64,000 nt of DNA from Aurantiacibacter suaedae (lineage in GTDB: Bacteria > Pseudomonadota > Alphaproteobacteria > Sphingomonadales > Sphingomonadaceae), in NCBI RefSeq assembly GCF_005434915.1, contig NZ_SKCG01000001.1, positions 1,054,001 to 1,118,000 of the forward strand, read 5' to 3'. Shown here in pieces: positions 35,514 to 43,617 of this stretch. A program made the position numbers and the translations under genes. Positions within the stretch are counted from its first letter, which is position 1, and each line of letters starts with the position of its first letter. Under the pieces are notes generated by a model, which was not told where the DNA came from, did no database searches, and saw nothing but the letters and a program-made list of their open reading frames with translations.

Positions 35514-36344
35514 ATGTCCCTCCCCCGTAAGCCCAAGGGCTTCATGTTCGATCTCGACGGTACGCTGATCCTGTCGAACCGACAGCTTGGCTCTTACGAC
35601 CCGATCCCCGGTGCCGCCCAAGCGCTGGGCGAGCTGGATGCGCTCGGCGTGCCGTGGATCGCGCTCACCAACGGCAGCGCTTATGCCGCCCGCAAGCAGG
35701 CCCCGCGGCTGCGCAATGCCGGCTTGCCGGTGCCGGATGAAAAGTTGTTCACGCCCAATTCGGTGGCGGCCAAGGTGATCCAGGAACGCGAACTCGAACG
35801 GGTGCTGGTGCTCGGCACGCAGGGTGTGATCGATGCGCTCACCGAACTCGGCGTGAAGTGCCTCAATCCGGATGATGGCAAGGGTCTCTCGTGCGACGGG
35901 GTCTATGTCGGCTGGCACCCCGACTGCATGATGGACCACATCCATCGCGCCTGCGATGCCGTGCTTGGCGGTGCGACCTTCCTTACCGCGTCGGACATCC
36001 CCTTCTTCGCCACCAAGGAAGGCCGCAGCTTCGGCTATTCCTGCGCGATCAACGGCGCGATTGCGCGGGTTACGGGGATCGAGCCCGAACCCACTGGCAA
36101 GCCGAGCGAGCACGCCATGGCTTTTGTCGCGGACAAGCTCGGGATCGACGCAGCGCATGTGGGCGTGGTTGGCGACGATGCCACGGCGGAAATGCAGATG
36201 GCCCTGGCAGGTGGCGCAATCGGGATCGCAGTGACCAGCGGATCGACCAGCGCCGAGGAGTGGGACGATCAGCCGCCGGAAAAGACGCCCGATCTGGTCA
36301 TCAATTCGATCGGCGATCTGGCCAGCGCCTGCGGGCTAAGCTAA
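35514..36344 (+). CDS. HAD-IIA (NagD-like) phosphatase
   Basis: A 276-residue HAD-superfamily hydrolase with motif I FDLDGTL (about residues 11-17), motif II LTNGSAY, the motif III lysine region before [17 protein letters not shown] (motif IV), and a C2-type cap between. NagD-like enzymes remove phosphate from small metabolites. Placed 36 bases after the carboxyltransferase, it fits the dephosphorylation step (AcvF/HpeD-like) that releases the free phenol after carboxylation. ATG 35514 follows AAGGA by six bases; ATG 35499 is an alternative. Confidence 0.8.
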   Translation: MSLPRKPKGFMFDLDGTLILSNRQLGSYDPIPGAAQALGELDALGVPWIALTNGSAYAARKQAPRLRNAGLPVPDEKLFTPNSVAAKVIQERELERVLVLGTQGVIDALTELGVKCLNPDDGKGLSCDGVYVGWHPDCMMDHIHRACDAVLGGATFLTASDIPFFATKEGRSFGYSCAINGAIARVTGIEPEPTGKPSEHAMAFVADKLGIDAAHVGVVGDDATAEMQMALAGGAIGIAVTSGSTSAEEWDDQPPEKTPDLVINSIGDLASACGLS

Positions 36345-36393
36345 CCGGGTTTTCATGATGCAGGGCCGCTCTCGCAGTGGTCCGCCCGCAATC

Positions 36394-37428
36394 ATGGAGA
36401 CACGTTTGACCACCGCCCCGATCCGCACCGACTGGACCCGCGACGAAATCGCCAGCCTGTTCGACCTGCCCTTCACCGAACTGCTGTTTCGCGCCGCAGA
36501 GGTCCACCGCGCGCATCATCGGCCCGAAGAGGTGCAGCTGTGCACCCTGCTTTCAATCAAGACCGGCGGCTGCCCCGAGGACTGCGGCTATTGCAGCCAG
36601 AGCGCATCGGCGGAGAGCGGCGTGAAGGCGACCAAGCTGATGGACGTGCGCGAGGTGCTGCAAAAGGCCGCGCAGGCGCGCGATGCCGGGTCGCAGCGGT
36701 TCTGCATGGGAGCGGCCTGGCGCAATCCGAAAGATCGCGACATGGGCAAGATCGTCGAGATCGTTTCCGGCGTGCGTGCGATGGGGATGGAAACCTGCAT
36801 GACGCTGGGGATGCTCACCCCCGAACAGGCCGCACAGCTGAAGGCCGCCGGGCTCGATTACTACAACCACAATGTCGACAGCGGGCCGGAATATTATGAG
36901 CGCGTGGTCTCCACCCGCTCCTACGCCGACCGGCTCGATACGCTGGAAACGGTGCGCGAGGCGGGGATCAACGTGTGCTCGGGCGGGATCGTCGGCATGG
37001 GCGAAACGCGCGCCGACCGGGTGGGTTTCGTGCACACGCTGGCGACGCTCGAACGCCATCCCGAAAGCGTGCCAATCAACGCGCTGGTACCCGTGAAAGG
37101 CACGGTGCTGGGCGACATGCTGGCCGATACCCCGCTCGCCAAGATCGACGATATCGAGTTCGTGCGCACAGTGGCGGCGGCGCGCATTGCCATGCCGCTG
37201 AGCATGGTGCGCCTGTCCGCCGGACGCGAAAGCATGAGCGAGGCGACGCAGGCGCTGTGCTTCCTGGCCGGGGCCAATTCGATCTTCACCGGCGACAAGC
37301 TGCTCACCGCGCCCAATGCGGGCGAGGACGAGGACATGGCGATGCTCACACGGCTGGGCCTGAAACCGATGGAAGGCCCGGAGCCGATGCGGGCCATGGT
37401 GCACGAAGACGATCTGGCCAGCGCCTGA
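36394..37428 (+). CDS. bioB: Biotin synthase
   Basis: A radical-SAM enzyme of about 344 residues that inserts sulfur into dethiobiotin. [20 protein letters not shown] contains the CxxxCxxC cluster motif, followed by [11 protein letters not shown] and the cluster-II region; the conserved Arg lies in [11 protein letters not shown]. Start may be ATG 36394 or TTG 36406, the latter six bases after GGAGA. It is the only biotin-synthesis gene in the window and sits 49 bases behind a biotin-dependent operon, suggesting co-regulation of cofactor supply. Confidence 0.95.
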   Translation: METRLTTAPIRTDWTRDEIASLFDLPFTELLFRAAEVHRAHHRPEEVQLCTLLSIKTGGCPEDCGYCSQSASAESGVKATKLMDVREVLQKAAQARDAGSQRFCMGAAWRNPKDRDMGKIVEIVSGVRAMGMETCMTLGMLTPEQAAQLKAAGLDYYNHNVDSGPEYYERVVSTRSYADRLDTLETVREAGINVCSGGIVGMGETRADRVGFVHTLATLERHPESVPINALVPVKGTVLGDMLADTPLAKIDDIEFVRTVAAARIAMPLSMVRLSAGRESMSEATQALCFLAGANSIFTGDKLLTAPNAGEDEDMAMLTRLGLKPMEGPEPMRAMVHEDDLASA

Positions 37429-37492
37429 CGCCTGCGCTAACCCAGCGACAAACAACAATCGCCCGCCCAGCCGGGCCGAAGGAGAGGCTATC

Positions 37493-38782
37493 TTGACCGA
37501 CCACAAGCTCGAAACGCTCACCATTCACGCTGGCCAGGAACCCGATCCTACCACCAATGCGCGGATCACCCCGATCTATCAGACGGCCAGTTACGTCTTC
37601 AACGATGCCGAGCATGCGGCAAACCTGTTCGCGCTCAAGGAATTCGGCAACATTTACAGCCGCATCATGAACCCCACGGTCGATGCACTGGAAAAGAAGA
37701 TCGCCGGGCTCGAAGGCGGCGTCGGCGCGCTGGGCGTGGCCTCTGGCCATGCCGCGCAGCTGGTCGCGTTCCACACGCTGATGGAGCCGGGCTGCAACAT
37801 CGTCGCGGCGAAGAAGCTCTATGGCGGCTCGCTGAACCAGTTGAGCGAAGCCTTCCGCAAGTTCGGCTGGGAAACCCGCTTCGTCGATGCCGACGATCCG
37901 GCCAATGTCGAAGCTGCCTGCGATGAGAACACCCGCGTTGTGTTCATCGAAAGCCTCGCCAATCCGGGCGGCGTGGTCTGCGACATCGCCGCCATTGCCG
38001 ACATCGCCCACAAGGCGGGCGTGCCGCTGATGGTCGACAACACCATGGCGACCCCGATGCTGTGCCGCCCGATCGAACATGGCGCGGACATCGTCGTCCA
38101 CTCGGCGACCAAGTTTTTGAACGGCCACGGCAATTCGGTCGGCGGGCTGATCGTCGATTCGGGCAAGTTCGACTGGAAGGCCCACGGCGACAAGTTCGCG
38201 ACGCTGACCCGGCCCAATGGCTCTTATCACGGCGCAGTGCTGGTCGATGCGCTGGAGCCGGTCGGCCCGATTGCCTTCATCATCGCCTGCCGCGTGCTCG
38301 GCCTGCGCGATCTTGGCCCAGCGATGGCGCCGATGAACGCCTTCCTCGCGCTCACCGGCATGGAGACGCTAGCGCTGCGGATGGAGCGGCATTGCGAGAA
38401 TGCTTTGGCTGTCGCCAAGCACCTCGCCGCGCATGAGAAGATCGACTGGGTCTCCTATGCCGGGCTGGAGGACAGTGCCTATAACGCGCTCGCCCAGCGC
38501 TATCTCGGCGGCAAGGGCGGCGCGGTGTTCACCTTCGGCGTGAAGGGCGGATATGAGGCGGGCGTGAAGCTGGTTTCCTCGGTCAAGCTGTTCAGCCACT
38601 TGGCCAACATCGGCGACACCCGCAGCCTGATCATCCACCCGGCGAGCACTACGCACAGCCAGCTCGAAGGTGACGACCTGATCGCCGCCGGGGCCGGGCC
38701 GGACGTGGTGCGGATCTCGGTCGGCATCGAGCATATCGACGATATCATCGCCGACCTCGACACGGCGCTCGCGGCGCTGTGA
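37493..38782 (+). CDS. metY: O-acetylhomoserine sulfhydrylase (aminocarboxypropyltransferase)
   Basis: A 429-residue PLP enzyme of the Cys/Met metabolism gamma family. It makes homocysteine from O-acetylhomoserine and sulfide. Visible are ETLTIHAGQEPD, NIYSRIMNPTVDALEKKIA, VVDNTMATP-type metal-free loop (LMVDNTMATPMLCRP), and the PLP lysine in VVHSATKFLNGHG (Lys about 205). The length of 429 and the internal insert fit MetY better than MetB/MetC. It starts with TTG 37493 after GGAGAGG. The stop overlaps the next start (GTGA). Confidence 0.92.
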   Translation: MTDHKLETLTIHAGQEPDPTTNARITPIYQTASYVFNDAEHAANLFALKEFGNIYSRIMNPTVDALEKKIAGLEGGVGALGVASGHAAQLVAFHTLMEPGCNIVAAKKLYGGSLNQLSEAFRKFGWETRFVDADDPANVEAACDENTRVVFIESLANPGGVVCDIAAIADIAHKAGVPLMVDNTMATPMLCRPIEHGADIVVHSATKFLNGHGNSVGGLIVDSGKFDWKAHGDKFATLTRPNGSYHGAVLVDALEPVGPIAFIIACRVLGLRDLGPAMAPMNAFLALTGMETLALRMERHCENALAVAKHLAAHEKIDWVSYAGLEDSAYNALAQRYLGGKGGAVFTFGVKGGYEAGVKLVSSVKLFSHLANIGDTRSLIIHPASTTHSQLEGDDLIAAGAGPDVVRISVGIEHIDDIIADLDTALAAL

Positions 38783-39174
38783 TCGGCCTGCTGCTTCTGC
38801 TGGCGGCAGGCACGGCTGCGGCCGAGCCTGCCGATATTTGCGCCGAGCCGATCACTCAAGCCGACATGAACCAGTGCGCTGCGCGCAACTATGCCGAAGC
38901 GGATGAGGCGCTCAACGTGCAGTGGTCGCGCACCGCCGAGGCGATGCGCGAGCGCGATTCCCAGCTTGACCGCAAGTACGACGACCGCCCCGGCTACTTC
39001 GAAACCCTGCTCGCTGCGCAGCGCGCCTGGATCACGTATCGCGACGAGCATTGCACCAGCGATGGCTATCTCTACCGGGGCGGCTCGATGGAGCCGCTGA
39101 TCGTCAGCACCTGCAAGACCGAGCTGACCAAGCAGCGCACAAGCCAGCTCGCCGACTTGATGAGCGCGGAATGA
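38779..39174 (+). CDS. LprI-like (DUF1311) exported protein
   Basis: A 131-residue exported protein with an N-terminal signal peptide (LLLLLAAGTAAAEP) and the LprI domain: four cysteines (DIC, NQC, EHCTS, STCKTE) and the helix AAQRAWITYRDEHC. LprI-type proteins inhibit lysozyme in mycobacteria; in Proteobacteria the role is unclear. GTG 38779 overlaps the metY stop, and its own stop overlaps the next start (ATGA). Confidence 0.8.
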   Translation: MIGLLLLLAAGTAAAEPADICAEPITQADMNQCAARNYAEADEALNVQWSRTAEAMRERDSQLDRKYDDRPGYFETLLAAQRAWITYRDEHCTSDGYLYRGGSMEPLIVSTCKTELTKQRTSQLADLMSAE

Positions 39175-40001
39175 GCGGGACTGCGGCGAGGTTCGACTAC
39201 GAGGCCTATCTCGCCCAGTTCCTAACCGGCGACGACGATGGGCTGGTCGAGCGCTTCTTTGCCGAAGACTGCGCGATGATCACCGGCAGCGGCGAATTCG
39301 TCGGCCATGCCGGGATGCGTGCGTTTCTTGCCAGGGCGCATGACGGCGTGCGCGAATGCCCACGCGTCCAGCACTATGTGCAAGACGAGCGCAACGTGCT
39401 TGCCGAGATCGACATGGATTTCCATGCGACCAAACACCGGCCCGACTTTCCTTTCGGTGAAATGTTCCCCGGCGACAGCCTGACGGTGAAGTTCCTCGCC
39501 CGCTACGAACTCGACGAAGCGCAGAAGGTGCGCCGCCTCATCACTATGGCGTGGCCTCCCGGACGGGCGGTCACCACGCTGCCACCACTCGGTGCGCATC
39601 CCAGCCAGATCGCCGCCTACCATGCCTATGCCGCGGCCTTCTCGGCGGGGGATCCAGCGCGCTACACCCGATTTTATTGCGATGACGTGGTGTTCGAGCT
39701 GCCCTCGGTCGGGCGGTTCGCGGGTGCGCAGGCGATTGCCGATTTCTATACGGCGATGTTCGAGCGTGTAGTCGAAACACTCACCGTGCACGAACTCACC
39801 GCCAGCGAGGAGGCAATCGTGGTCGATTGCACCAGCCGCTTCACCGCCTTGGCCGATGCGCCCGACTTTGTCGTCGGCGCGCTGGCGGAGGGTGAGCACG
39901 TCTATGTGCGCGTGCAGGTGACCTATCGCCTGCGCGAGGGCTATATCGCGCATATCACGGTCGCCCGCGCGGGCGAGCCGGTGTTCAGCGACGGGCGCTA
40001 A
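39171..40001 (+). CDS. Tandem NTF2/SnoaL-like protein
   Basis: A 276-residue cytoplasmic protein with two SnoaL-like (NTF2 fold) domains: one about 8-130 (FLTGDDDGLVERFFAEDC, EFVGHAGMRAFL) and one about 142-270 (AFSAGDPARYTRFYCDDVVF, RFAGAQAIADFYTAMF). Such folds serve as isomerases, lyases or ligand binders. There is no signal peptide, unlike the exported NTF2-like proteins at 52-54 kb. ATG 39171 overlaps the LprI-like stop. Function is unknown. Confidence 0.75.
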   Translation: MSGTAARFDYEAYLAQFLTGDDDGLVERFFAEDCAMITGSGEFVGHAGMRAFLARAHDGVRECPRVQHYVQDERNVLAEIDMDFHATKHRPDFPFGEMFPGDSLTVKFLARYELDEAQKVRRLITMAWPPGRAVTTLPPLGAHPSQIAAYHAYAAAFSAGDPARYTRFYCDDVVFELPSVGRFAGAQAIADFYTAMFERVVETLTVHELTASEEAIVVDCTSRFTALADAPDFVVGALAEGEHVYVRVQVTYRLREGYIAHITVARAGEPVFSDGR

Positions 40002-40563
40002 GCGCCGCTTCGATACGGGCGAGGTCTTCGGGCCGGTCCACATCTGCCAGCGTGCTCGGCGGCGGCGCGATCAGCGTGCAATCGTCGCGGCTGGCGAGCC
40101 AGCGCCCCGCCCCACCCTCGCCTTCCAGCTTGGTGATCTCTGCCAACAACTCTTGGGGTACAAAGGCTGGCACACCCGGCTTACCTGTGCCGTAATCACT
40201 CGCTGCCAATCCTTCGCTCGCCACGAGCGCGGCCAGATGGCTGGGCGCGACCAACGGCATGTCGGCCAGCACGATCAGGAGGTCACGCTCCTGCGCCAGC
40301 GCGGTCTGCGCCGCCAGCGCGACCGACGTGGCCAGCCCCGCCTCGGCTTCGGGGTTCTCAATCAGGGGCCAACCACTCTCCTGCGCGAACAGCGGCACAT
40401 CAGATACAGGCACGACAATCACCCCCGGCCCGAAACCCGCCTCAACCACTGCCGCCAGAACATGCGCCCCCAGTCGTTGCCCAGCACACAAGGCATCGAG
40501 TTTGCCTCCGCCAAAGCGTCGCGCCTGCCCCGCAGACAGAACCGCGACCAGCGGCGCGCTCAT
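39985..40563 (-). CDS. MobA/MocA-like nucleotidyltransferase
   Basis: A 192-residue NTP-transferase with the family start VAVLSAGQARRFGGGKL (nucleotide loop) and LLIVLADMPLVAPSHL (metal-binding Asp). Together with the adjacent XdhC-like gene it resembles the MocA-type enzymes that attach CMP or similar to the molybdenum cofactor for xanthine or aldehyde dehydrogenases. No such dehydrogenase is in the window. ATG 40563 overlaps the xdhC stop (40560-40563). Confidence 0.82.
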   Translation of the reverse strand: MSAPLVAVLSAGQARRFGGGKLDALCAGQRLGAHVLAAVVEAGFGPGVIVVPVSDVPLFAQESGWPLIENPEAEAGLATSVALAAQTALAQERDLLIVLADMPLVAPSHLAALVASEGLAASDYGTGKPGVPAFVPQELLAEITKLEGEGGAGRWLASRDDCTLIAPPPSTLADVDRPEDLARIEAALSARR

Positions 40564-41402
40564 CGCTGGCTGTGGTGCGGGTGGCGCAGCTCGTAGATAC
40601 CGGCCACGCCTGCCAGAGCGGAAAGCGCCAGCGCCGAAGGCTCGCGGCTGTGCCCGATCAGGCCAAGCGGGCTGGCGATGCGGGCGATCTGCTGCTCTGC
40701 GTAGCCAAGCGCCGCCAGCCGTTCGCTCCGCGCCATCCGCGCAGGCTTGCCACCCTGCGCACCGATAAAGAAGGCGAAGCTCCTGAGGCCCCAGTCGAGC
40801 AGCGCCTCCTCCCACTCGTGATCGTGGAAAAGCAGCACCAACGCGCTCCAGCGATCGAGCGCGATCTGTTCGGGATGCTGACCAAGCGAGAGCGAACCGC
40901 CCTCGCGGCTATAGCTATCGACGACCATCCCTGCCGCCGCGCCCAGTCGCGCCATCGCTTCCAACTCGGGCCCCTCGCCCAGCAACACCAGTCGCAGCGC
41001 GGGAATATAACGGCGCTCGGCGAGCAGGGGCTGCACGGGCAAAGTGAGGCTCGCCTCCTGCCGCATCTCCAGCCGCGCAAGCGCCTCGGCACAAGCGGCA
41101 TGATCTGGAGCAGGGTCGATCAGGATATCGAGACCCCCGCCGCACGGCAGGCGAAAGTCTATCTTGGGCGAGCCCGCGCCATAGCGGATCACGCGCGGCT
41201 CGCCCCCACGCGCGACCTCGGCGGCCAGTTCGCGTTCGAGGCAACCGTCGGCAAGGCTCCCGGTTACGCTGCCATCGGCATGGACGGCCAGTTGCGCGCC
41301 AAGGCGGCGCGAAAAGCTGCCCTCGATATTGACGATGGTACACAGACCAGTGCCTGCAACCGCCGCCGCCGCCAGTGCCTCGTGATCTTCGGGTATTGCC
41401 AT
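40560..41402 (-). CDS. xdhC: XdhC/CoxI-family Mo-cofactor maturation protein
   Basis: A 280-residue XdhC-family protein that binds and sulfurates Mo cofactor for insertion into xanthine/aldehyde oxidase-type enzymes. Seen are GSFSRRLGAQLAVHADGSVTGSLADGCLERELA (read in two parts, XdhC N-terminal domain with its Cys), LPCGGGLDILIDP, and a C-terminal Rossmann part with ALVLLFHDHEWEEALL and IGAQGGKPAR. It is coupled to the MobA-like gene. Confidence 0.88.
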   Translation of the reverse strand: MAIPEDHEALAAAAVAGTGLCTIVNIEGSFSRRLGAQLAVHADGSVTGSLADGCLERELAAEVARGGEPRVIRYGAGSPKIDFRLPCGGGLDILIDPAPDHAACAEALARLEMRQEASLTLPVQPLLAERRYIPALRLVLLGEGPELEAMARLGAAAGMVVDSYSREGGSLSLGQHPEQIALDRWSALVLLFHDHEWEEALLDWGLRSFAFFIGAQGGKPARMARSERLAALGYAEQQIARIASPLGLIGHSREPSALALSALAGVAGIYELRHPHHSQR

Positions 41403-41415
41403 ACCCGTCGCTCTA

Positions 41416-42375
41416 TCAGTGCTGGTGCGGGTCTTCCATGCCCATGATCAGCTCGGGCTCCTCGCCGCGCAATTCCTGGAACGCCAGCGTCAGGTTGATC
41501 AGCGCGCGCGACCAAGGCGTGCCGCCATATTCTAGGCCGGGCTTGAGCTTGTGATCGAGGAACACCGCATAGCTGGGCGTTGCTTCCAGCTTCTTGAGCG
41601 CATCCTCAGGCGTGCCGCCTGTCAGCAAGGTCTGTTCGGCCGTGGCGACGAGGCCGCGGTTGAAGTTCATAAACGAGTGAAACTCGTCCCATGTCGAGAT
41701 CCCGCCGTGGCCCTGGATGACCGTGTCGACACCGTCGATGCCGTAGACCGCCCCCGCCAGAGTCGTCGGCAGAGCGAGCATGGAGCCGCCCGAACCGGGG
41801 TCGATCAGCGGGCTCATGTGCCAGGCATAGAGGTCGCCCGCTGCCATGGTGCGGTCCGCAGGGAAGACCACGAAGGCATCGCCATCGGTATGCCCTGCGC
41901 CGAAGTAGTAGAGCTCGATCCGGTCGTCGCCCTCGCCGATTGTCTTGCGCGCTTCGAAATCGCCATCGACCCGTAAAGGCGCGGCCGGACCGCCGCCTGC
42001 GCGCATCCGCGCCGCGCTGTTCACCTGCGCCACCACCTGAACATCCCCATTGGGCGCAAGTTCGGCGTTGGAGCCGGTATGATCAGGGTGCGAATGGGTG
42101 TTGATGATCATGCCGACCGGCTTGTCGGTGACCTTGCGAACCTCGGCAAGAATCGCCTCACCGCTTCCGGGCAGTTTGGTGTCGACCAGCACCACGTCGT
42201 TCTCGCGCACGAATACGGTGGTGTTCCCGCCCGCACCGAAAATCTTGTAAACGTTGCCCGAAACCTGCTCGATATCGGTAATGCCGGGAAGGCTCTGCGC
42301 CGTCACCGCACCGGTGGTCAGCACGGTTGCCATGCCCGTCGCCACCACACCTGCTAGGATCGCCATCCGCTTCAT
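41416..42375 (-). CDS. Exported MBL-fold metallo-hydrolase
   Basis: A 319-residue metallo-beta-lactamase-fold protein with a signal peptide (to about residue 27, TGAVTAQS). The zinc motif is THSHPDHTG (HxHxDH), with later ligands in YYFGAGHTDGD and VIQGHGG. It belongs to the SoxH/quinoprotein-relay-like exported group rather than true beta-lactamases. Substrate unknown. It is 15 bases downstream of the HupE/UreJ-type gene on the same strand. Confidence 0.83.
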   Translation of the reverse strand: MKRMAILAGVVATGMATVLTTGAVTAQSLPGITDIEQVSGNVYKIFGAGGNTTVFVRENDVVLVDTKLPGSGEAILAEVRKVTDKPVGMIINTHSHPDHTGSNAELAPNGDVQVVAQVNSAARMRAGGGPAAPLRVDGDFEARKTIGEGDDRIELYYFGAGHTDGDAFVVFPADRTMAAGDLYAWHMSPLIDPGSGGSMLALPTTLAGAVYGIDGVDTVIQGHGGISTWDEFHSFMNFNRGLVATAEQTLLTGGTPEDALKKLEATPSYAVFLDHKLKPGLEYGGTPWSRALINLTLAFQELRGEEPELIMGMEDPHQH

Positions 42376-42390
42376 TGTTCGTCTCTCCCC

Positions 42391-43467
42391 TCAGCCCGCC
42401 AGATTCCGGACTCTGTCAACGAACCAATAGACCCCCGCCGCGATCACCGCAAGCGAGCCGCCTATTGCAATACGATTTGCGGAAAGCTCTGAGCGCTTCC
42501 GCACCCAGCGCAATATCAGAACGACCGGCACGACAATCGCCAGTTGCCCCAGTTCCACGCCCACATTGAACCCCGCCAGCGCCCAGCCCAGCTGCGCCTG
42601 CGGAAGTCCGAATTCGCGCAGCACGTAGGCGAAGCCGAAACCGTGGATGAGCCCGAACAGCCCCGCAAACAGCGCCCGCAAATCGCGCTCCCCCGACTTC
42701 CTGAGCAGGTTATCAAGCCCCACCACCACGATCGACAGCGCGATCAGCGGCTCGATCAGCCATGCAGGCGGCGCGAAGGTGCCGGTCGCCGCCAGCGCCA
42801 ACGTCACCGAATGGCCGAGCGTGAAGGCGGTGACGATCACCGTCAGCCGACGCAGCGATCCGCCCATCAGGATCAGGCCGAGAATGAACAGCACATGGTC
42901 CGGCCCGATCAGCACGTGATGCGCGCCTGCCGGAATGAAAGTCGCCAGCACTGCCCCCACCCCGCCCACGGTACCCGCGTAGTAAGTCTGCGGCGCGGAA
43001 CCCTTGGCGAAGATCATCTGCTGAGCGACCGCGTCACCCTCGTAAATCGTGACGAAGGTCTGGTGCAGCGGATCATAATCGAACAGGTGCGCGGCAATTG
43101 ACAGTTCTGCAGGCGGCTTGCCGACAACGCGAAACGCCAGGCGCACCGCATCGTCGCCCTGCACAGGTTCGAGATGTCCCGGCTCGATCTTCAGCGGCAC
43201 TCCCGCGCCGTCGCGCAACTCCAGCCGCGTCAGCATCAGGAGCTTGACCGCACTGTATTGCTCTTCTAACACACCCTGGTCGAGTAGACTTGTCTGCCCA
43301 TCGATCCGCAGGTCATGTTCGAGATCGGCAGTATGTACGGTGACTACGCCGTGAAGCGAATCCTCGCCCGGTCGCAGGTCAACATAACTGAACGGCGCGG
43401 GGTGCGCTAAGGCAGGACTTGCCAACATGAGTGCAAGTAAGGCGGATATTTGGAACAGGAGCCGCAT
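42391..43467 (-). CDS. HupE/UreJ-family membrane protein
   Basis: A 358-residue protein with a signal peptide ending ASPALAHPAP, a periplasmic domain (about 25-165), and a C-terminal six-helix membrane domain with GPDHVLFILGLILMGG and GLFGLIHGFGFAYVL. HupE/UreJ proteins move Ni2+ or Co2+, and this two-domain variant is often annotated only as HupE/UreJ. ATG 43467 gives the best signal peptide; an in-frame TTG at 43500 is less likely. Confidence 0.78.
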   Translation of the reverse strand: MRLLFQISALLALMLASPALAHPAPFSYVDLRPGEDSLHGVVTVHTADLEHDLRIDGQTSLLDQGVLEEQYSAVKLLMLTRLELRDGAGVPLKIEPGHLEPVQGDDAVRLAFRVVGKPPAELSIAAHLFDYDPLHQTFVTIYEGDAVAQQMIFAKGSAPQTYYAGTVGGVGAVLATFIPAGAHHVLIGPDHVLFILGLILMGGSLRRLTVIVTAFTLGHSVTLALAATGTFAPPAWLIEPLIALSIVVVGLDNLLRKSGERDLRALFAGLFGLIHGFGFAYVLREFGLPQAQLGWALAGFNVGVELGQLAIVVPVVLILRWVRKRSELSANRIAIGGSLAVIAAGVYWFVDRVRNLAG

Positions 43468-43532
43468 TGGGGGAAGCATTATTGCCACATAGCCGGACAA
43501 ATCCGCACAGCAACTCTCTTGATTGTCGCAAT

Positions 43533-43562
43533 TTGATACGTTTGGCAGGTGGTAATTATAGG
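43533..43562 (+). promoter_or_regulatory. Candidate sigma-70-like promoter for the efflux operon
   Basis: TTGATA (43533-43538) and TATAGG (43557-43562) are separated by 18 bases in an AT-rich stretch about 55 bases before the GTG start of the outer-membrane factor. The match is partial, so this is only a candidate. Confidence 0.35.
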
Positions 43563-43617
43563 AACCCCGCGTTAGGCCAGCAAGAAAGTAGTTTCACACG
43601 TGAGCATCGGGTAACCT

